A stretch of 64,000 nucleotides of DNA. It comes from 66-474 sp040388785. Lineage in GTDB: Bacteria > Pseudomonadota > Gammaproteobacteria > Xanthomonadales > Rhodanobacteraceae. The notes under the pieces were generated by a model. The model saw nothing but the letters and a program-made list of their open reading frames with translations, was not told where the DNA came from and did not search any database. The translations under genes and the position numbers were made by a program. Positions 25,617 through 33,983 of this stretch are shown here, piece by piece (within the stretch, counting starts at the first letter, position 1; the number at the start of each line of letters is the position of its first letter). The stretch lies in contig JAZKBD010000005.1 of the NCBI GenBank assembly GCA_040388785.1, positions 30,084 through 94,083 on the forward strand, written 5' to 3'.

Positions 25617-26987
25617 ATGTCCGTGCCCGCGAACGGAAACGCCAGCGCCGAACTCGACGCGGCCGGCTACACCCAGCAGCTCGATCGCCGGCTGAAACTG
25701 CGGCACCTGCTGGTGTACGGCATGGTGTTCATCGTGCCGATCGCGCCGGTCGCGGTGTACGGATTCGTCGCGCACGCCAGCCAGGGCATGGTGCCGCTGG
25801 TGTACCTGGTCGGCATGGTCGCGATGTTCTTCACCGCGATGAGCTACAAGCAGTTGAGCGCGGAGTTCCCGTTCGCGGGCTCGGTGTACGCGTACGTGCG
25901 GCGCGGCATGAATCCATTCCTCGGATTCATCGCGGGCTGGATGATCCTCGCCGATTACCTGCTGGTGCCGGCGGTGATCTACATCTTCGTGTCGAACTGG
26001 ATCGGCGGACTCGTGCCGGGCGTGCCGCACTGGGTGTGGATCGTCGGGCTGCTGTCGATCAACACCGCGATCAACGTGCTGGGTGTCCGCCTGCAGTCGC
26101 GCGCACATTTCGTGCTGCTGGCGCTCGAACTGGTCGCGCTGGCGGTGTTCGTGGTGCTGGCGATTCGCTTCGTGTTCGTGCTCGGCCACGGCACCGGCGG
26201 TTTTTCCTGGGCGCCGCTGTACCAGCCCGGTCGTTTGAGTCTGGGTTTCATCGCCACGGCCACCACCATTGCGGCATTGAGCTTCCTGGGCTTCGACGCG
26301 ATCAGCACGCTGGCGGAAGAGTCACGTGAACCGCGGCGCGACATCGGCACCGCGACCGTGCTGACGCTGGTGGTGCTCGGCACGCTGTTCGTGCTGCAGA
26401 CCTGGCTCGCTGCGCTGGCGCATCCGGACTACGCGAACCTCGACGACAACCTCGGCTTCTTCCAGATCGCGCGCGACGTCGGCGGCACCGCGCTGTTCGT
26501 GCTGTTCATCGTGGTGAAGGCCTTGGCGACCGGCGTGGCCAGCGCGCTGGCGGCGCAATCGGCGATTTCGCGCATCCTGTTCGCGATGGGGCGCGACCGC
26601 GCCCTGCCCTTCGGCGGATTTCTCGCCAAGGTCGACGCACGTTTCAAGACACCCACCAACGCGATCCTGTTCGTCGCCGTGCTGTCGCTGGTGCTCGCGC
26701 TGGGCGTGCCGATCGTGGTGCTGTTGCACCTCGTGAATTTCGGCGCGCTGACTTCGTTCCTGCTGCTCAACCTGTCGGTGCCCGCCTATTTCTGGTGGCA
26801 TCGCGGCGAACGCACGCGTCCGCTGCGCCACCTGGTGCTGCCGATTTGCGGCCTGGTCGTGGTCGGCTTCATCTTCACCGGCTTCGATCGCATGACATTC
26901 CTGTTCGGCGGCGCATGGCTCGTGGTCGGACTTCTGATGGCGATCCTCAGGCGCAAAAGTTCGCTTCCGCTCGGAGTTTCGCCATGA
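25617..26987 (+). CDS. APC-superfamily amino acid permease
   Basis: A 456-residue inner-membrane protein with about 12 helices. The opening segment (LKLRHLLVYGMVFIVPIAP) and the region FLGFDAISTLAEES are characteristic of the APC amino-acid/polyamine family, close to YbaT/PuuP-type carriers. It begins 16 bp after the first serine hydrolase and overlaps the second by four bases (ATGA), so all three are made from one transcript. It would take up amino acids released by the periplasmic hydrolases; the exact substrate cannot be read from the sequence. Confidence 0.9.
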   Translation: MSVPANGNASAELDAAGYTQQLDRRLKLRHLLVYGMVFIVPIAPVAVYGFVAHASQGMVPLVYLVGMVAMFFTAMSYKQLSAEFPFAGSVYAYVRRGMNPFLGFIAGWMILADYLLVPAVIYIFVSNWIGGLVPGVPHWVWIVGLLSINTAINVLGVRLQSRAHFVLLALELVALAVFVVLAIRFVFVLGHGTGGFSWAPLYQPGRLSLGFIATATTIAALSFLGFDAISTLAEESREPRRDIGTATVLTLVVLGTLFVLQTWLAALAHPDYANLDDNLGFFQIARDVGGTALFVLFIVVKALATGVASALAAQSAISRILFAMGRDRALPFGGFLAKVDARFKTPTNAILFVAVLSLVLALGVPIVVLLHLVNFGALTSFLLLNLSVPAYFWWHRGERTRPLRHLVLPICGLVVVGFIFTGFDRMTFLFGGAWLVVGLLMAILRRKSSLPLGVSP

Positions 26988-28969
26988 AGCACGTTGTGCA
27001 GGTCTTGACGACATTCTTGCTCGCGTGCGCGGCAGGTTCGGGCATTGCGCAGGTACCGCAGCCTGCGCCACACGTGCAGGTCGCCACGACCACGCCATCA
27101 CCGGCGCCGCATGCGCTGACTGCAGACGATCTTTCGACGTTTTTCGGGGGCATGGTTCCGTACATGCTGGCGCGCGGCGATATCGCAGGCGGCGCGATCG
27201 CGGTGGTGAAGGACGGCAAGGTGTTGTTCGTGCATGGTTACGGTTACGCCGATCTGAAAAGCCGCGCGCCTGTATCGACCGCCACGACATTGTTCCGGAT
27301 CGGCTCGGTATCCAAGCTGTTCACCTGGACCGCGGTGATGCAACTGATCGAGCGGCACAAGCTCGATCTCGATCGCGACATCAACGACCACCTCGATTTC
27401 AAGATCCCGCCGCGCTTCGGCAAGCCGATCACCCTGCGCGACCTGATGACGCACACGCCGGGCTTCGAGGACACCGCGCGTGACTTGCTGCCCGAGACGG
27501 CAGCGGGTACCAATCTCGCGCATTACCTCAAGGCCCACATCCCCGCGCGCATCTTCCCGCCAAGCAAGGTCGTCGCGTATTCCAACTACGGCGCGGGACT
27601 TGCCGGTTACATCGTGCAGCGCGTGTCGGGCGAACCGTTCGACGCCTACATCCAGCGCCACATCCTCGAACCGCTGGACATGCGCCATTCCACGTTCGCG
27701 CAACCGCTGCCCGCAAACCTGGCGCCGCTGCTCGCGAAAGGTTATGCCACGGCCTCCGATGGTGACGCCAAACCCTTCGAGCTGGCCAATCCCGCGCCCG
27801 CCGGCGCAATGACGTCGTCCGCGCTGGACATGGCGAACTTCATGATCGCGCAGCTGCAGGACGGCCGCTTCGGCGACACGCAAATCCTGCAGCCGCAAAC
27901 TGCCGAACTGATGCACAGCCCGCAACACACCTCGGCGCCGGGCCTCAACGGGTTCGATCTTGGCTTCTATCAGGAGAACCGCAACGGCCAACGCATTATC
28001 AGCCACGGCGGCGACACCATCGTGTTCCACAGCGACCTGCACCTGCTGCTGGACGCGAACGTCGGCCTGTTCATGAGTTTCAATTCCGCGGGCAAGAACG
28101 GCGCGGTCAACGACGTGCGCAGCGCGATCTTCCACGCGTTCCTCGATCGTTACTTCCCGTGGCACGTTGCGCCGGAACCGGCCTGGAAAGGTGCAAAGGC
28201 CGACGCCGCGCGCGTCGCGGGTTCCTACGAATCCAGCCGCCGCAACCAGAGCGCGCTGCGATTCCTGTATCTGCTGGGACAGGCCAGCGTCCAGGCGCTG
28301 CCCGACGGCACGATCACGGTGTCGGCGTTGACCAATGATGCGGGCGATGCGTTGCAATGGCGCGAGATCGGCCCGCTGCACTACCGCGAAGTCAATGGCC
28401 AGACGTTGCTGGATTTCGTCGCCGACGCTCACGGGCGCATTCTTTATTTCGCCATCAGCGAGAATCCGGNNNNNNNNNNGGCATCGATCCTGCAGCGCAT
28501 GCCGGCTCGCCTGAGCCCGGCTACCTTCGGGCCGTTGCTGGCCGTCACGCTCGTGATCCTGCTGGCCACGCTGCTGGTCTGGTTCGGCGGCTGGGGGATT
28601 CGCCGCCGCTATGGCGAAACGCTGGCGCTTTCTCGCGCGCAAAGCGCCACGCGGATGTTGTCGCGGCTCGGTGCGGCGGCGTGTGTCGCCGTGGTGCTCG
28701 GCTGGTTCCTGTTCGTCGCCGCGATTTCTGCCGACGAACTGTTGCTGGTGCGCGGCGGCCTGACCCCGTGGATGTACCTGCTCTATGCGCTGGGCGTACT
28801 CGCGTTGTGTGGCGTGCTGGCGGTGCTTGCGAATGCCGCGACCACGTGGTTCGCGCCGCGACGCAGCCGCTGGGTGCGCGCGGGCGAGATCGTCCTCGCG
28901 CTCGCAACGATTTACCTGGCGTGGTTCATCGTGACATTCGGGCTGGTCAGCTTCAACGTCCGGTTCTGA
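26984..28969 (+). CDS. Second membrane-tailed serine hydrolase, interrupted by a short assembly gap
   Basis: A paralogue of the hydrolase at 23561-25600, about 661 residues. It has a signal peptide (SGIAQVPQ), SVSK (S108, K111), YSN (Y199) and a SHGGDT box, then a C-terminal group of about four membrane helices. Ten N at 28470-28479 fall in the linker between the catalytic domain and the helices. The frame continues in step on both sides and aligns with the intact paralogue, so the gene is probably whole. The start overlaps the permease stop. The two hydrolases differ mainly in the N-terminal linker, suggesting an old duplication followed by specialisation. Confidence 0.8.
   Translation: MKHVVQVLTTFLLACAAGSGIAQVPQPAPHVQVATTTPSPAPHALTADDLSTFFGGMVPYMLARGDIAGGAIAVVKDGKVLFVHGYGYADLKSRAPVSTATTLFRIGSVSKLFTWTAVMQLIERHKLDLDRDINDHLDFKIPPRFGKPITLRDLMTHTPGFEDTARDLLPETAAGTNLAHYLKAHIPARIFPPSKVVAYSNYGAGLAGYIVQRVSGEPFDAYIQRHILEPLDMRHSTFAQPLPANLAPLLAKGYATASDGDAKPFELANPAPAGAMTSSALDMANFMIAQLQDGRFGDTQILQPQTAELMHSPQHTSAPGLNGFDLGFYQENRNGQRIISHGGDTIVFHSDLHLLLDANVGLFMSFNSAGKNGAVNDVRSAIFHAFLDRYFPWHVAPEPAWKGAKADAARVAGSYESSRRNQSALRFLYLLGQASVQALPDGTITVSALTNDAGDALQWREIGPLHYREVNGQTLLDFVADAHGRILYFAISENPXXXXASILQRMPARLSPATFGPLLAVTLVILLATLLVWFGGWGIRRRYGETLALSRAQSATRMLSRLGAAACVAVVLGWFLFVAAISADELLLVRGGLTPWMYLLYALGVLALCGVLAVLANAATTWFAPRRSRWVRAGEIVLALATIYLAWFIVTFGLVSFNVRF
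28470..28479. other. Assembly gap (10 N) in the second serine hydrolase
   Basis: Placeholder-length run. Reading frame is kept across it and comparison with the paralogue suggests that only a few residues are missing. Confidence 0.9.
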
Positions 28970-29009
28970 TGACGATGCAACGCGAAGTCGCAAACAACAA
29001 GGAGACGAC

Positions 29010-30026
29010 ATGAGTGCCCCCCGATCCGTGAAGCTGCACGCCGCGATCGAGAAGCGGCCGATGAAGGCGCCGCTCCACATCACCGGCTACACCTTCACCG
29101 GCTTCGACGCGCTGGTGGTGACGCTGCACGAGGGCGGCTGGATCGGCCGCGGCGAGGCGCAGGGCGTGTACTACAAGCACGACAACCCGCCGGAAATGAT
29201 GGCGCAGGTCGAGGCGCTGCGCGAACGCATCGAACACGGCATCACGCGCAATGAATTGCTGGCCTGCCTGCCGCCCGGCGGCGCGCGCCACGCGATCGAC
29301 GCCGCATTGTGGGACTTGGAAGCCAAACGGAAGGGCATCCCGGTGTGGAAGCTGGCGGGCGCCGATCCGCCACGACCGCTCACGACTACTTTCACGATCG
29401 GTGCGGACGATCCCGCCACCATGGCCGGCCACGCGCGCGCCTTCGCCGATGCGCGCGCACTCAAGTTGAAATTGACCGACGACGATCTCAATGCCGAACG
29501 CGTGCGCGCGGTACGCGCGGCGCGGCCGGACGTCTGGATGATGGTCGACGCCAACCAGGGCTTCACCCGCGATTCCATGGCGCAACTGCTGCCGACGCTG
29601 CAGCAATGCCGAGTGTCGCTGATCGAGCAACCTTTTCCGCTCGGCAATGAGAATTGGCTGGACGATCTGGATTGCCCCATCCACCTTGCGGCCGATGAAA
29701 GCGTGCAGGACCACACCGACCTCGCGCGCCTCGCCGGCCGCGTCGACACCATCAACATCAAGCTGGACAAGTGCGGCGGCCTGACCGAAGCGCTGGCGAT
29801 GGCGCAGCAGGCGCGCGCGATGGGGTTCGACTTGATGGTGGGCAACATGTCCGGCTCGTCGCTGGCGATGGCGCCCGCGTTCGTGCTGGGGCAGCAATGC
29901 GCGGTGGTCGACCTGGATGGCCCGCTGTACCTGCGCGAGGATTGTTCGCCCGGCGCACTTTATCGAGATGGCACGATCTGGTGTCCGGACGAACTTTGGG
30001 GCGGCCCGCTGCCGGCCGCGGCGTGA
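29010..30026 (+). CDS. Dipeptide epimerase of the enolase superfamily
   Basis: A 338-residue protein with AAGGAG ahead of its ATG. Enolase-superfamily residues are in place: KLK (K152, K154), metal ligands D180 (VDANQG), E206 (LIEQPF) and D229 (AADES), and the opposite-face lysine in INIKLDK (K251 or K254). This layout is that of L-Ala-D/L-Glu and related dipeptide epimerases in the muconate-lactonising subgroup. It converts D-containing dipeptides, such as those from murein turnover, into forms ordinary peptidases can cleave. It sits between membrane-tailed hydrolases and an RpiR/MurR-type regulator, which supports murein peptide recycling. Confidence 0.85.
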   Translation: MSAPRSVKLHAAIEKRPMKAPLHITGYTFTGFDALVVTLHEGGWIGRGEAQGVYYKHDNPPEMMAQVEALRERIEHGITRNELLACLPPGGARHAIDAALWDLEAKRKGIPVWKLAGADPPRPLTTTFTIGADDPATMAGHARAFADARALKLKLTDDDLNAERVRAVRAARPDVWMMVDANQGFTRDSMAQLLPTLQQCRVSLIEQPFPLGNENWLDDLDCPIHLAADESVQDHTDLARLAGRVDTINIKLDKCGGLTEALAMAQQARAMGFDLMVGNMSGSSLAMAPAFVLGQQCAVVDLDGPLYLREDCSPGALYRDGTIWCPDELWGGPLPAAA

Positions 30027-30050
30027 TGCCCGGCGTTGCCCGATAATTCC

Positions 30051-30959
30051 ATGGCAATGGCCAAAGACCTCCAAAAGAAGCTCAAGGGCCGGTGGGAAAG
30101 TTTCACGCCATCGGAACAGCGGCTCGCCGGTTACCTGCTGCAGAACCTCAAGAGCCTGCCGTTCGAAACGGCGGCGTCCCTGGGCCAGCGCGTCGGCGTC
30201 AGCGCCATGACCGTCGGTCGATTCCTGCGCAAGCTCGGCTACGCCGGCGTCGCCGAAATGAAGGAAGAACTGCGCGGCGACACGGCGTGGCTGAAGCTCT
30301 ACCACAGCCCGGCGCCACCCGCGGAAGGTCCGGACGCCCGCGACGAAAACCTCGAAGCCGAAATCCGCACCGTATCCGCGATCCATGCGCTGGCACGCGG
30401 CGAAGAATGGAAAGCCATCGTGCACTTGCTGGCTTCGGCCGACCGCGTGTCGGTGGCGAGCTTCCAGTTGGGACGTTTTCTCGGCCTGATGTTTGCCACG
30501 CTGCTGCAGCAGATACGGCCGCAGGTCGCGTTTGCGACCGGCGTGGATGGCGCCTACACCGACGTGCTGATCGATTCCACCGAAAAAAGCTGCGTGGTGC
30601 TGATCGATGAGCGCCGCTACTCGCGGCACTTCAGGATTCTTGCCGAAGAAGTCGCGGCGCGCGGCATTCCGCTCGTGATACTCACCGACTCCGAATGCTA
30701 TTGGGCGCGCCAGTTGACGCCGCACGTCGTGATGCTGCCCACCCAACCGGGGCGCGCATGGCACAGCTTCACCGCGTTCGGCACGCTGTTCAACGTGCTG
30801 CTTGGTGCGGTGATCCGCGCGCGCGGCAGTGACGCGGTGTACGGACGCATCGAGCAGATCACCGCGATGCGCCAGCAGTTCATCGGCTTCAGCGGACCTT
30901 CGCCCGAGCCTGCACGCGTGGCGTCTTCGCGCCGGACCCGCAAGCGTACTTCCGGTTAG
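30051..30959 (+). CDS. RpiR/MurR-family transcriptional regulator
   Basis: About 302 residues: an N-terminal HTH_6 domain (SFTPSEQRLAGYLLQN, then SAMTVGRFLRKLGYAG as the recognition part), a linker, then a SIS sugar-phosphate-binding fold in the C-terminal half. The ATG at 30051 is used; a second ATG at 30057 is equally possible and no clear ribosome-binding site is seen. MurR of this family controls murein sugar use in E. coli, which fits the adjacent epimerase and hydrolases. The C-terminal tail (SSRRTRKRTSG) is basic and probably disordered. It likely controls the upstream operon, but no operator is identified. Confidence 0.85.
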   Translation: MAMAKDLQKKLKGRWESFTPSEQRLAGYLLQNLKSLPFETAASLGQRVGVSAMTVGRFLRKLGYAGVAEMKEELRGDTAWLKLYHSPAPPAEGPDARDENLEAEIRTVSAIHALARGEEWKAIVHLLASADRVSVASFQLGRFLGLMFATLLQQIRPQVAFATGVDGAYTDVLIDSTEKSCVVLIDERRYSRHFRILAEEVAARGIPLVILTDSECYWARQLTPHVVMLPTQPGRAWHSFTAFGTLFNVLLGAVIRARGSDAVYGRIEQITAMRQQFIGFSGPSPEPARVASSRRTRKRTSG

Positions 30960-30975
30960 GGGATCTCTGCTTTTG

Positions 30976-31066
30976 CTCGTCATTCCGGCGAAGGCCGGAA
31001 TCCATCCTGATTTTCTTCCAATGAAATCAAGATCAAAGTGGACCCCGGCTTGCGCCGGGGTGACGA
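30976..31066. repeat. Two-hairpin intergenic repeat element
   Basis: CGTCATTCCGGCGAAGGCCGGAATCC forms the first hairpin. A spacer containing TGATTTTC follows, and CCCCGGCTTGCGCCGGGGTGACG forms the second. It belongs to the same family as the elements at 7148-7525 and 11036-11160. It lies between convergent genes and could help end transcription of both. Confidence 0.8.
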
Positions 31067-31109
31067 AAAAGGCGACCAATCAGCGTTTCCTTGGCCGATC
31101 CATAAGCGC

Positions 31110-31673
31110 TCACGCGGCGTGGACGGCCGGAACGCTGGCCGCCGCAGTTTGCTGCTCCAGCACCACGGCCACCGCGTGGATCACCGCCGCGATGCGCGCG
31201 GCACTCTGCACCGCTTGCGCCGAAACGTCGTGCTTGCGCAGGGTGCGTTCGTGCGAAGCCACGCAACTGCCGCAGCCGTTGATCGCCGACACCGCCACCG
31301 AGGCGAGATCGAAATCGATCTTGTCGCAACCGGGGTTCGCCATCGCGTTCATCCGCAGCCCGGCGCGCAGCGTTCCGTACTCGTCGTTGTCCACGAGATG
31401 CAGGAAGCGGTAATAAATGTTGGTCATGCCCATCAGCGCGGCGGCGGTGCGCACGCCATCGAGTTCCTTTTCGTCGGCAAGTTGCGAGGCGACGCGCGAA
31501 ATCGCTTCGGTCAGCGGCGCGTGACGCGCTGCGATCGCGGACGCCAGCGCCACCAGCGCGATCTGCTTCTGCGAGAGGCCCGGCGCACCGCCTTCACTTA
31601 AGACCGATTCGAGGTTGAGGCGAAGGTCCTTGGCATAGTCGGGCAGGCCAGACTTGATGCGGTCCAGACTCAT
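31110..31673 (-). CDS. ahpD: Alkylhydroperoxidase AhpD
   Basis: A 187-residue protein of the AhpD/carboxymuconolactone decarboxylase fold. GGAG precedes the ATG at 31673. The catalytic CGSC with a histidine four residues on (C134, C137, H141) matches the thiol-disulfide centre of mycobacterial AhpD, which passes electrons to AhpC from a lipoyl partner. It lies directly downstream of ahpC on the same strand, across about 100 bp, and takes the place of AhpF, which is not present here. Confidence 0.9.
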   Translation of the reverse strand: MSLDRIKSGLPDYAKDLRLNLESVLSEGGAPGLSQKQIALVALASAIAARHAPLTEAISRVASQLADEKELDGVRTAAALMGMTNIYYRFLHLVDNDEYGTLRAGLRMNAMANPGCDKIDFDLASVAVSAINGCGSCVASHERTLRKHDVSAQAVQSAARIAAVIHAVAVVLEQQTAAASVPAVHAA

Positions 31674-31772
31674 GATGTTCTCCGGTGGAAAGAAAGTGGC
31701 GGCGGGGTTGCTCCCGCCGCCTTGGGCGCCGCGCCGATGGAGGGGAATCGGCGCCGGCTGCACGGGAATGCC

Positions 31773-32312
31773 TTACGCGGCCTTCAGGGTCTCTTCGCCC
31801 TTGGTCCAGTTGCACGGGCACAGTTCGTCGGTCTGCAGCGCGTCGAGCACGCGCAGCACTTCCGACGGATTGCGGCCGACCGAACCTTCGGTCACGTAGA
31901 CGAAGCGGATCACGCCTTCCGGATCGACCAGGAACGCGGCGCGCTTGGCGACGCCTTCGTCATCGAGGATGCCGAGCGCACGCGTCAGGTCCTTGTTGAT
32001 GTCGGCCAGCATCGGGAACGGCAGGTCGCGCAGGTCCTTGTGGTCCTTGCGCCACGCCATGTGCACGAACTCGGAGTCGGTGCTGGCGGCGAGGATCTGG
32101 CAATCGCGGTCCTTGAACTGGGCGTCGAGATCGGCGAAGCCCTTGATCTCGGTCGGACACACGAAGGTGAAGTCCTTCGGGTAGAAGAACACGCAAAGCC
32201 ATTTGCCCTTGTAGGTGCCGTTGTCGATCTGGGTGAAAGCCTCGTCGAGGTTTTCGATGGACACGGTGGCTTTCAGGTTGAAATGCGGGAAGTTGTTGCC
32301 GACGGTAAGCAT
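31773..32312 (-). CDS. ahpC: Alkyl hydroperoxide reductase subunit C (peroxiredoxin)
   Basis: A 179-residue 2-Cys peroxiredoxin that reduces organic peroxides and hydrogen peroxide. AAAGGAG precedes the ATG at 32312. The peroxidatic cysteine is C52 in FTFVCPTE, and the C-terminal LCPCNW gives two cysteines (C165 and C167). That three-cysteine arrangement is the mycobacterial type that uses AhpD as reductant, consistent with ahpD next door. It is divergent from oxyR across 168 bp, a typical OxyR-controlled layout. Confidence 0.93.
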   Translation of the reverse strand: MLTVGNNFPHFNLKATVSIENLDEAFTQIDNGTYKGKWLCVFFYPKDFTFVCPTEIKGFADLDAQFKDRDCQILAASTDSEFVHMAWRKDHKDLRDLPFPMLADINKDLTRALGILDDEGVAKRAAFLVDPEGVIRFVYVTEGSVGRNPSEVLRVLDALQTDELCPCNWTKGEETLKAA

Positions 32313-32398
32313 GGGAAGCTCCTTTGGGGTTGCAGGGATTGGGTGAAAGGGTTGGACAGGCGGCGGGCGCCGCGGTTCAAGGACAAGATAGGGCCCGC

Positions 32399-32450
32399 CA
32401 ATCAATTGTTCAAATTGATTGTTGCGATATTCACGATAGGCTATATATAT
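32399..32450. promoter_or_regulatory. Divergent ahpC/oxyR control region with palindrome
   Basis: A perfect inverted repeat, CAATCAATT and AATTGATTG with five bases between (32399-32421), is followed by CGATAGGCTATATATATTGATC. AT-rich ATAG/CTAT half-sites at roughly helical spacing are the pattern OxyR binds. The stretch sits in the only AT-rich part of the 168 bp between the two starts. That it is the OxyR site is inference. Confidence 0.5.
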
Positions 32451-32480
32451 TGATCATCCACCCGTGCCGGCGCCCGAGAG

Positions 32481-33467
32481 ATGAACCTCCGTGATCTCCA
32501 CTACCTGGCCGCGCTGGCCGACCACAAACACTTCGGCCGCGCCGCCGAGGCGTGCTTCGTCAGCCAGCCGACCTTGTCGACGCAAATCCGCAAGCTCGAG
32601 GAAGAACTGGGTGTCACGCTGGTCGAACGCAACCCCCGCAAGGTTTTGCTGACGGATGTCGGCCAGCAGATCGTCGCGCGCGCGCGCGACGTGTTGAACG
32701 AAGTCGAACAGATCAAGCACATCGCGCATCGCGACCACGATCCCGAATCCGGCAGCCTGCGCCTCGGCATCTTTCCCACCCTCGGTCCGTATCTCCTGCC
32801 GCACGTGCTTGGCACGATCCGCGAACGCTTTCCGCGCCTGGAGCTGCTGCTGGTCGAGGAGAAAACCCCCGAGCTGGTGCAACGCTTGCGCGAGGGCAAG
32901 CTGGATGCGGCGATCCTCGCGCTGCCGGTGCACGACGACACGCTGCACGCCGAATTCCTGTTCGAGGAACCGTTCCTGCTGGCCGCGCCCGACAAGCACC
33001 CGCTGGCCGCGCGGCGCGCGCTGAAACTGGCCGATCTGGAAAACGAGCACCTGCTGTTGCTGGAAGACGGCCATTGCCTGCGCGACCAGGCGCTGGAGGT
33101 TTGCCGGATGTCCGGGGCAGGCGAAAAGCACGGCTTCCGCGCGACCAGCCTCGAAACGCTGCGTCACATGGTTGCGGCCAATGTCGGCGTGACGCTGCTT
33201 CCCGTCCTCGCGGTGCAGCCGCCGATCGCGCATACCGGCAACGTGCACCTGACGCCGTTCCGTGGCCATGCGCCCAGCCGGCGCCTCGCGATGTTCTGGC
33301 GCAAGAGTTCGGCGATGCACGGTTTCCTGACGCAACTGGCGGACGTGTTCAAGAAATTGCCGCGCGAATTGCTCGATCCCGCCACCCTGCCCGCTGCCGG
33401 CGCGCCGGCCGTTGTCAACGCGCCGCGCCGTCACTATGGTGCAGGCAAGTCACACGCGAAACACTGA
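32481..33467 (+). CDS. oxyR: Hydrogen-peroxide-sensing LysR regulator OxyR
   Basis: A 328-residue LysR-type protein: winged HTH in residues 1-60 (RAAEACFVSQPTLSTQIRKLEEELG) and a periplasmic-binding-like sensor domain. The two redox cysteines are at 199 and 208 in DGHCLRDQALEVC, the same numbers as in E. coli OxyR, so a peroxide-driven disulfide switch is expected. It is transcribed away from ahpC-ahpD, its likely targets. The C-terminal tail after residue 300 is longer than usual and low in complexity. Confidence 0.95.
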   Translation: MNLRDLHYLAALADHKHFGRAAEACFVSQPTLSTQIRKLEEELGVTLVERNPRKVLLTDVGQQIVARARDVLNEVEQIKHIAHRDHDPESGSLRLGIFPTLGPYLLPHVLGTIRERFPRLELLLVEEKTPELVQRLREGKLDAAILALPVHDDTLHAEFLFEEPFLLAAPDKHPLAARRALKLADLENEHLLLLEDGHCLRDQALEVCRMSGAGEKHGFRATSLETLRHMVAANVGVTLLPVLAVQPPIAHTGNVHLTPFRGHAPSRRLAMFWRKSSAMHGFLTQLADVFKKLPRELLDPATLPAAGAPAVVNAPRRHYGAGKSHAKH

Positions 33468-33468
33468 C

Positions 33469-33882
33469 ATGGAAAACCACGCACCAATCACCCTTTCGCG
33501 CCTCGACGTCGAGCGCATCGAAAGCCTGCTGGAGAATCCGGCACTGCACGATTCACCGGCGGCCGAACACCTGCGCGCAGAATTCGATCGCGCCGAGATC
33601 GTCGAACCGAAGGACATGCCCGCCGACGTGGTCAGCATGAATTCGTCGGCCGATTGCGTGGACGAGGCCAGCAACAAGCACCACACGCTGACGCTGGTCT
33701 ATCCCAGGGACGCCGCCGCCGACGCGGGCCGCATCTCCGTGCTGGCGCCGGTCGGAAGCGCGCTGCTGGGACTGCGCGTCGGGCAGGCGATCGACTGGCT
33801 TGGCCACGGCGGGCGCACGCTGCGCCTCAAGGTGACGGCGATCCACTACCAGCCGGAAGCCGCGGGCGATCTGCATCGGTGA
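33469..33882 (+). CDS. rnk: Nucleoside diphosphate kinase regulator Rnk
   Basis: A 137-residue protein; E. coli Rnk is 136. The C-terminal half is a GreA/GreB-type FKBP fold (HTLTLVYPRDA, then SVLAPVGSALLGLRVGQAIDW), while the short N-terminal helical part replaces the long coiled coil of Gre factors. Rnk binds RNA polymerase near the secondary channel and affects nucleotide pools. The ATG lies one base after the oxyR stop, so co-transcription with oxyR is likely. Confidence 0.88.
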   Translation: MENHAPITLSRLDVERIESLLENPALHDSPAAEHLRAEFDRAEIVEPKDMPADVVSMNSSADCVDEASNKHHTLTLVYPRDAAADAGRISVLAPVGSALLGLRVGQAIDWLGHGGRTLRLKVTAIHYQPEAAGDLHR

Positions 33883-33983
33883 TAGCTTAAGGCTATCGAC
33901 ATGATCGCTTCAATCAATTGGATGGAAGCTGTCGGGGAGTGCTAGCTTCGGGATTCCTGCACACCACTGGAGGCGCGACGACG

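Noticed and set aside
28470..28479. Second serine hydrolase as a pseudogene
   Set aside because: The frame continues across the N-run and both parts align with the intact paralogue, so the interruption is an assembly artefact.
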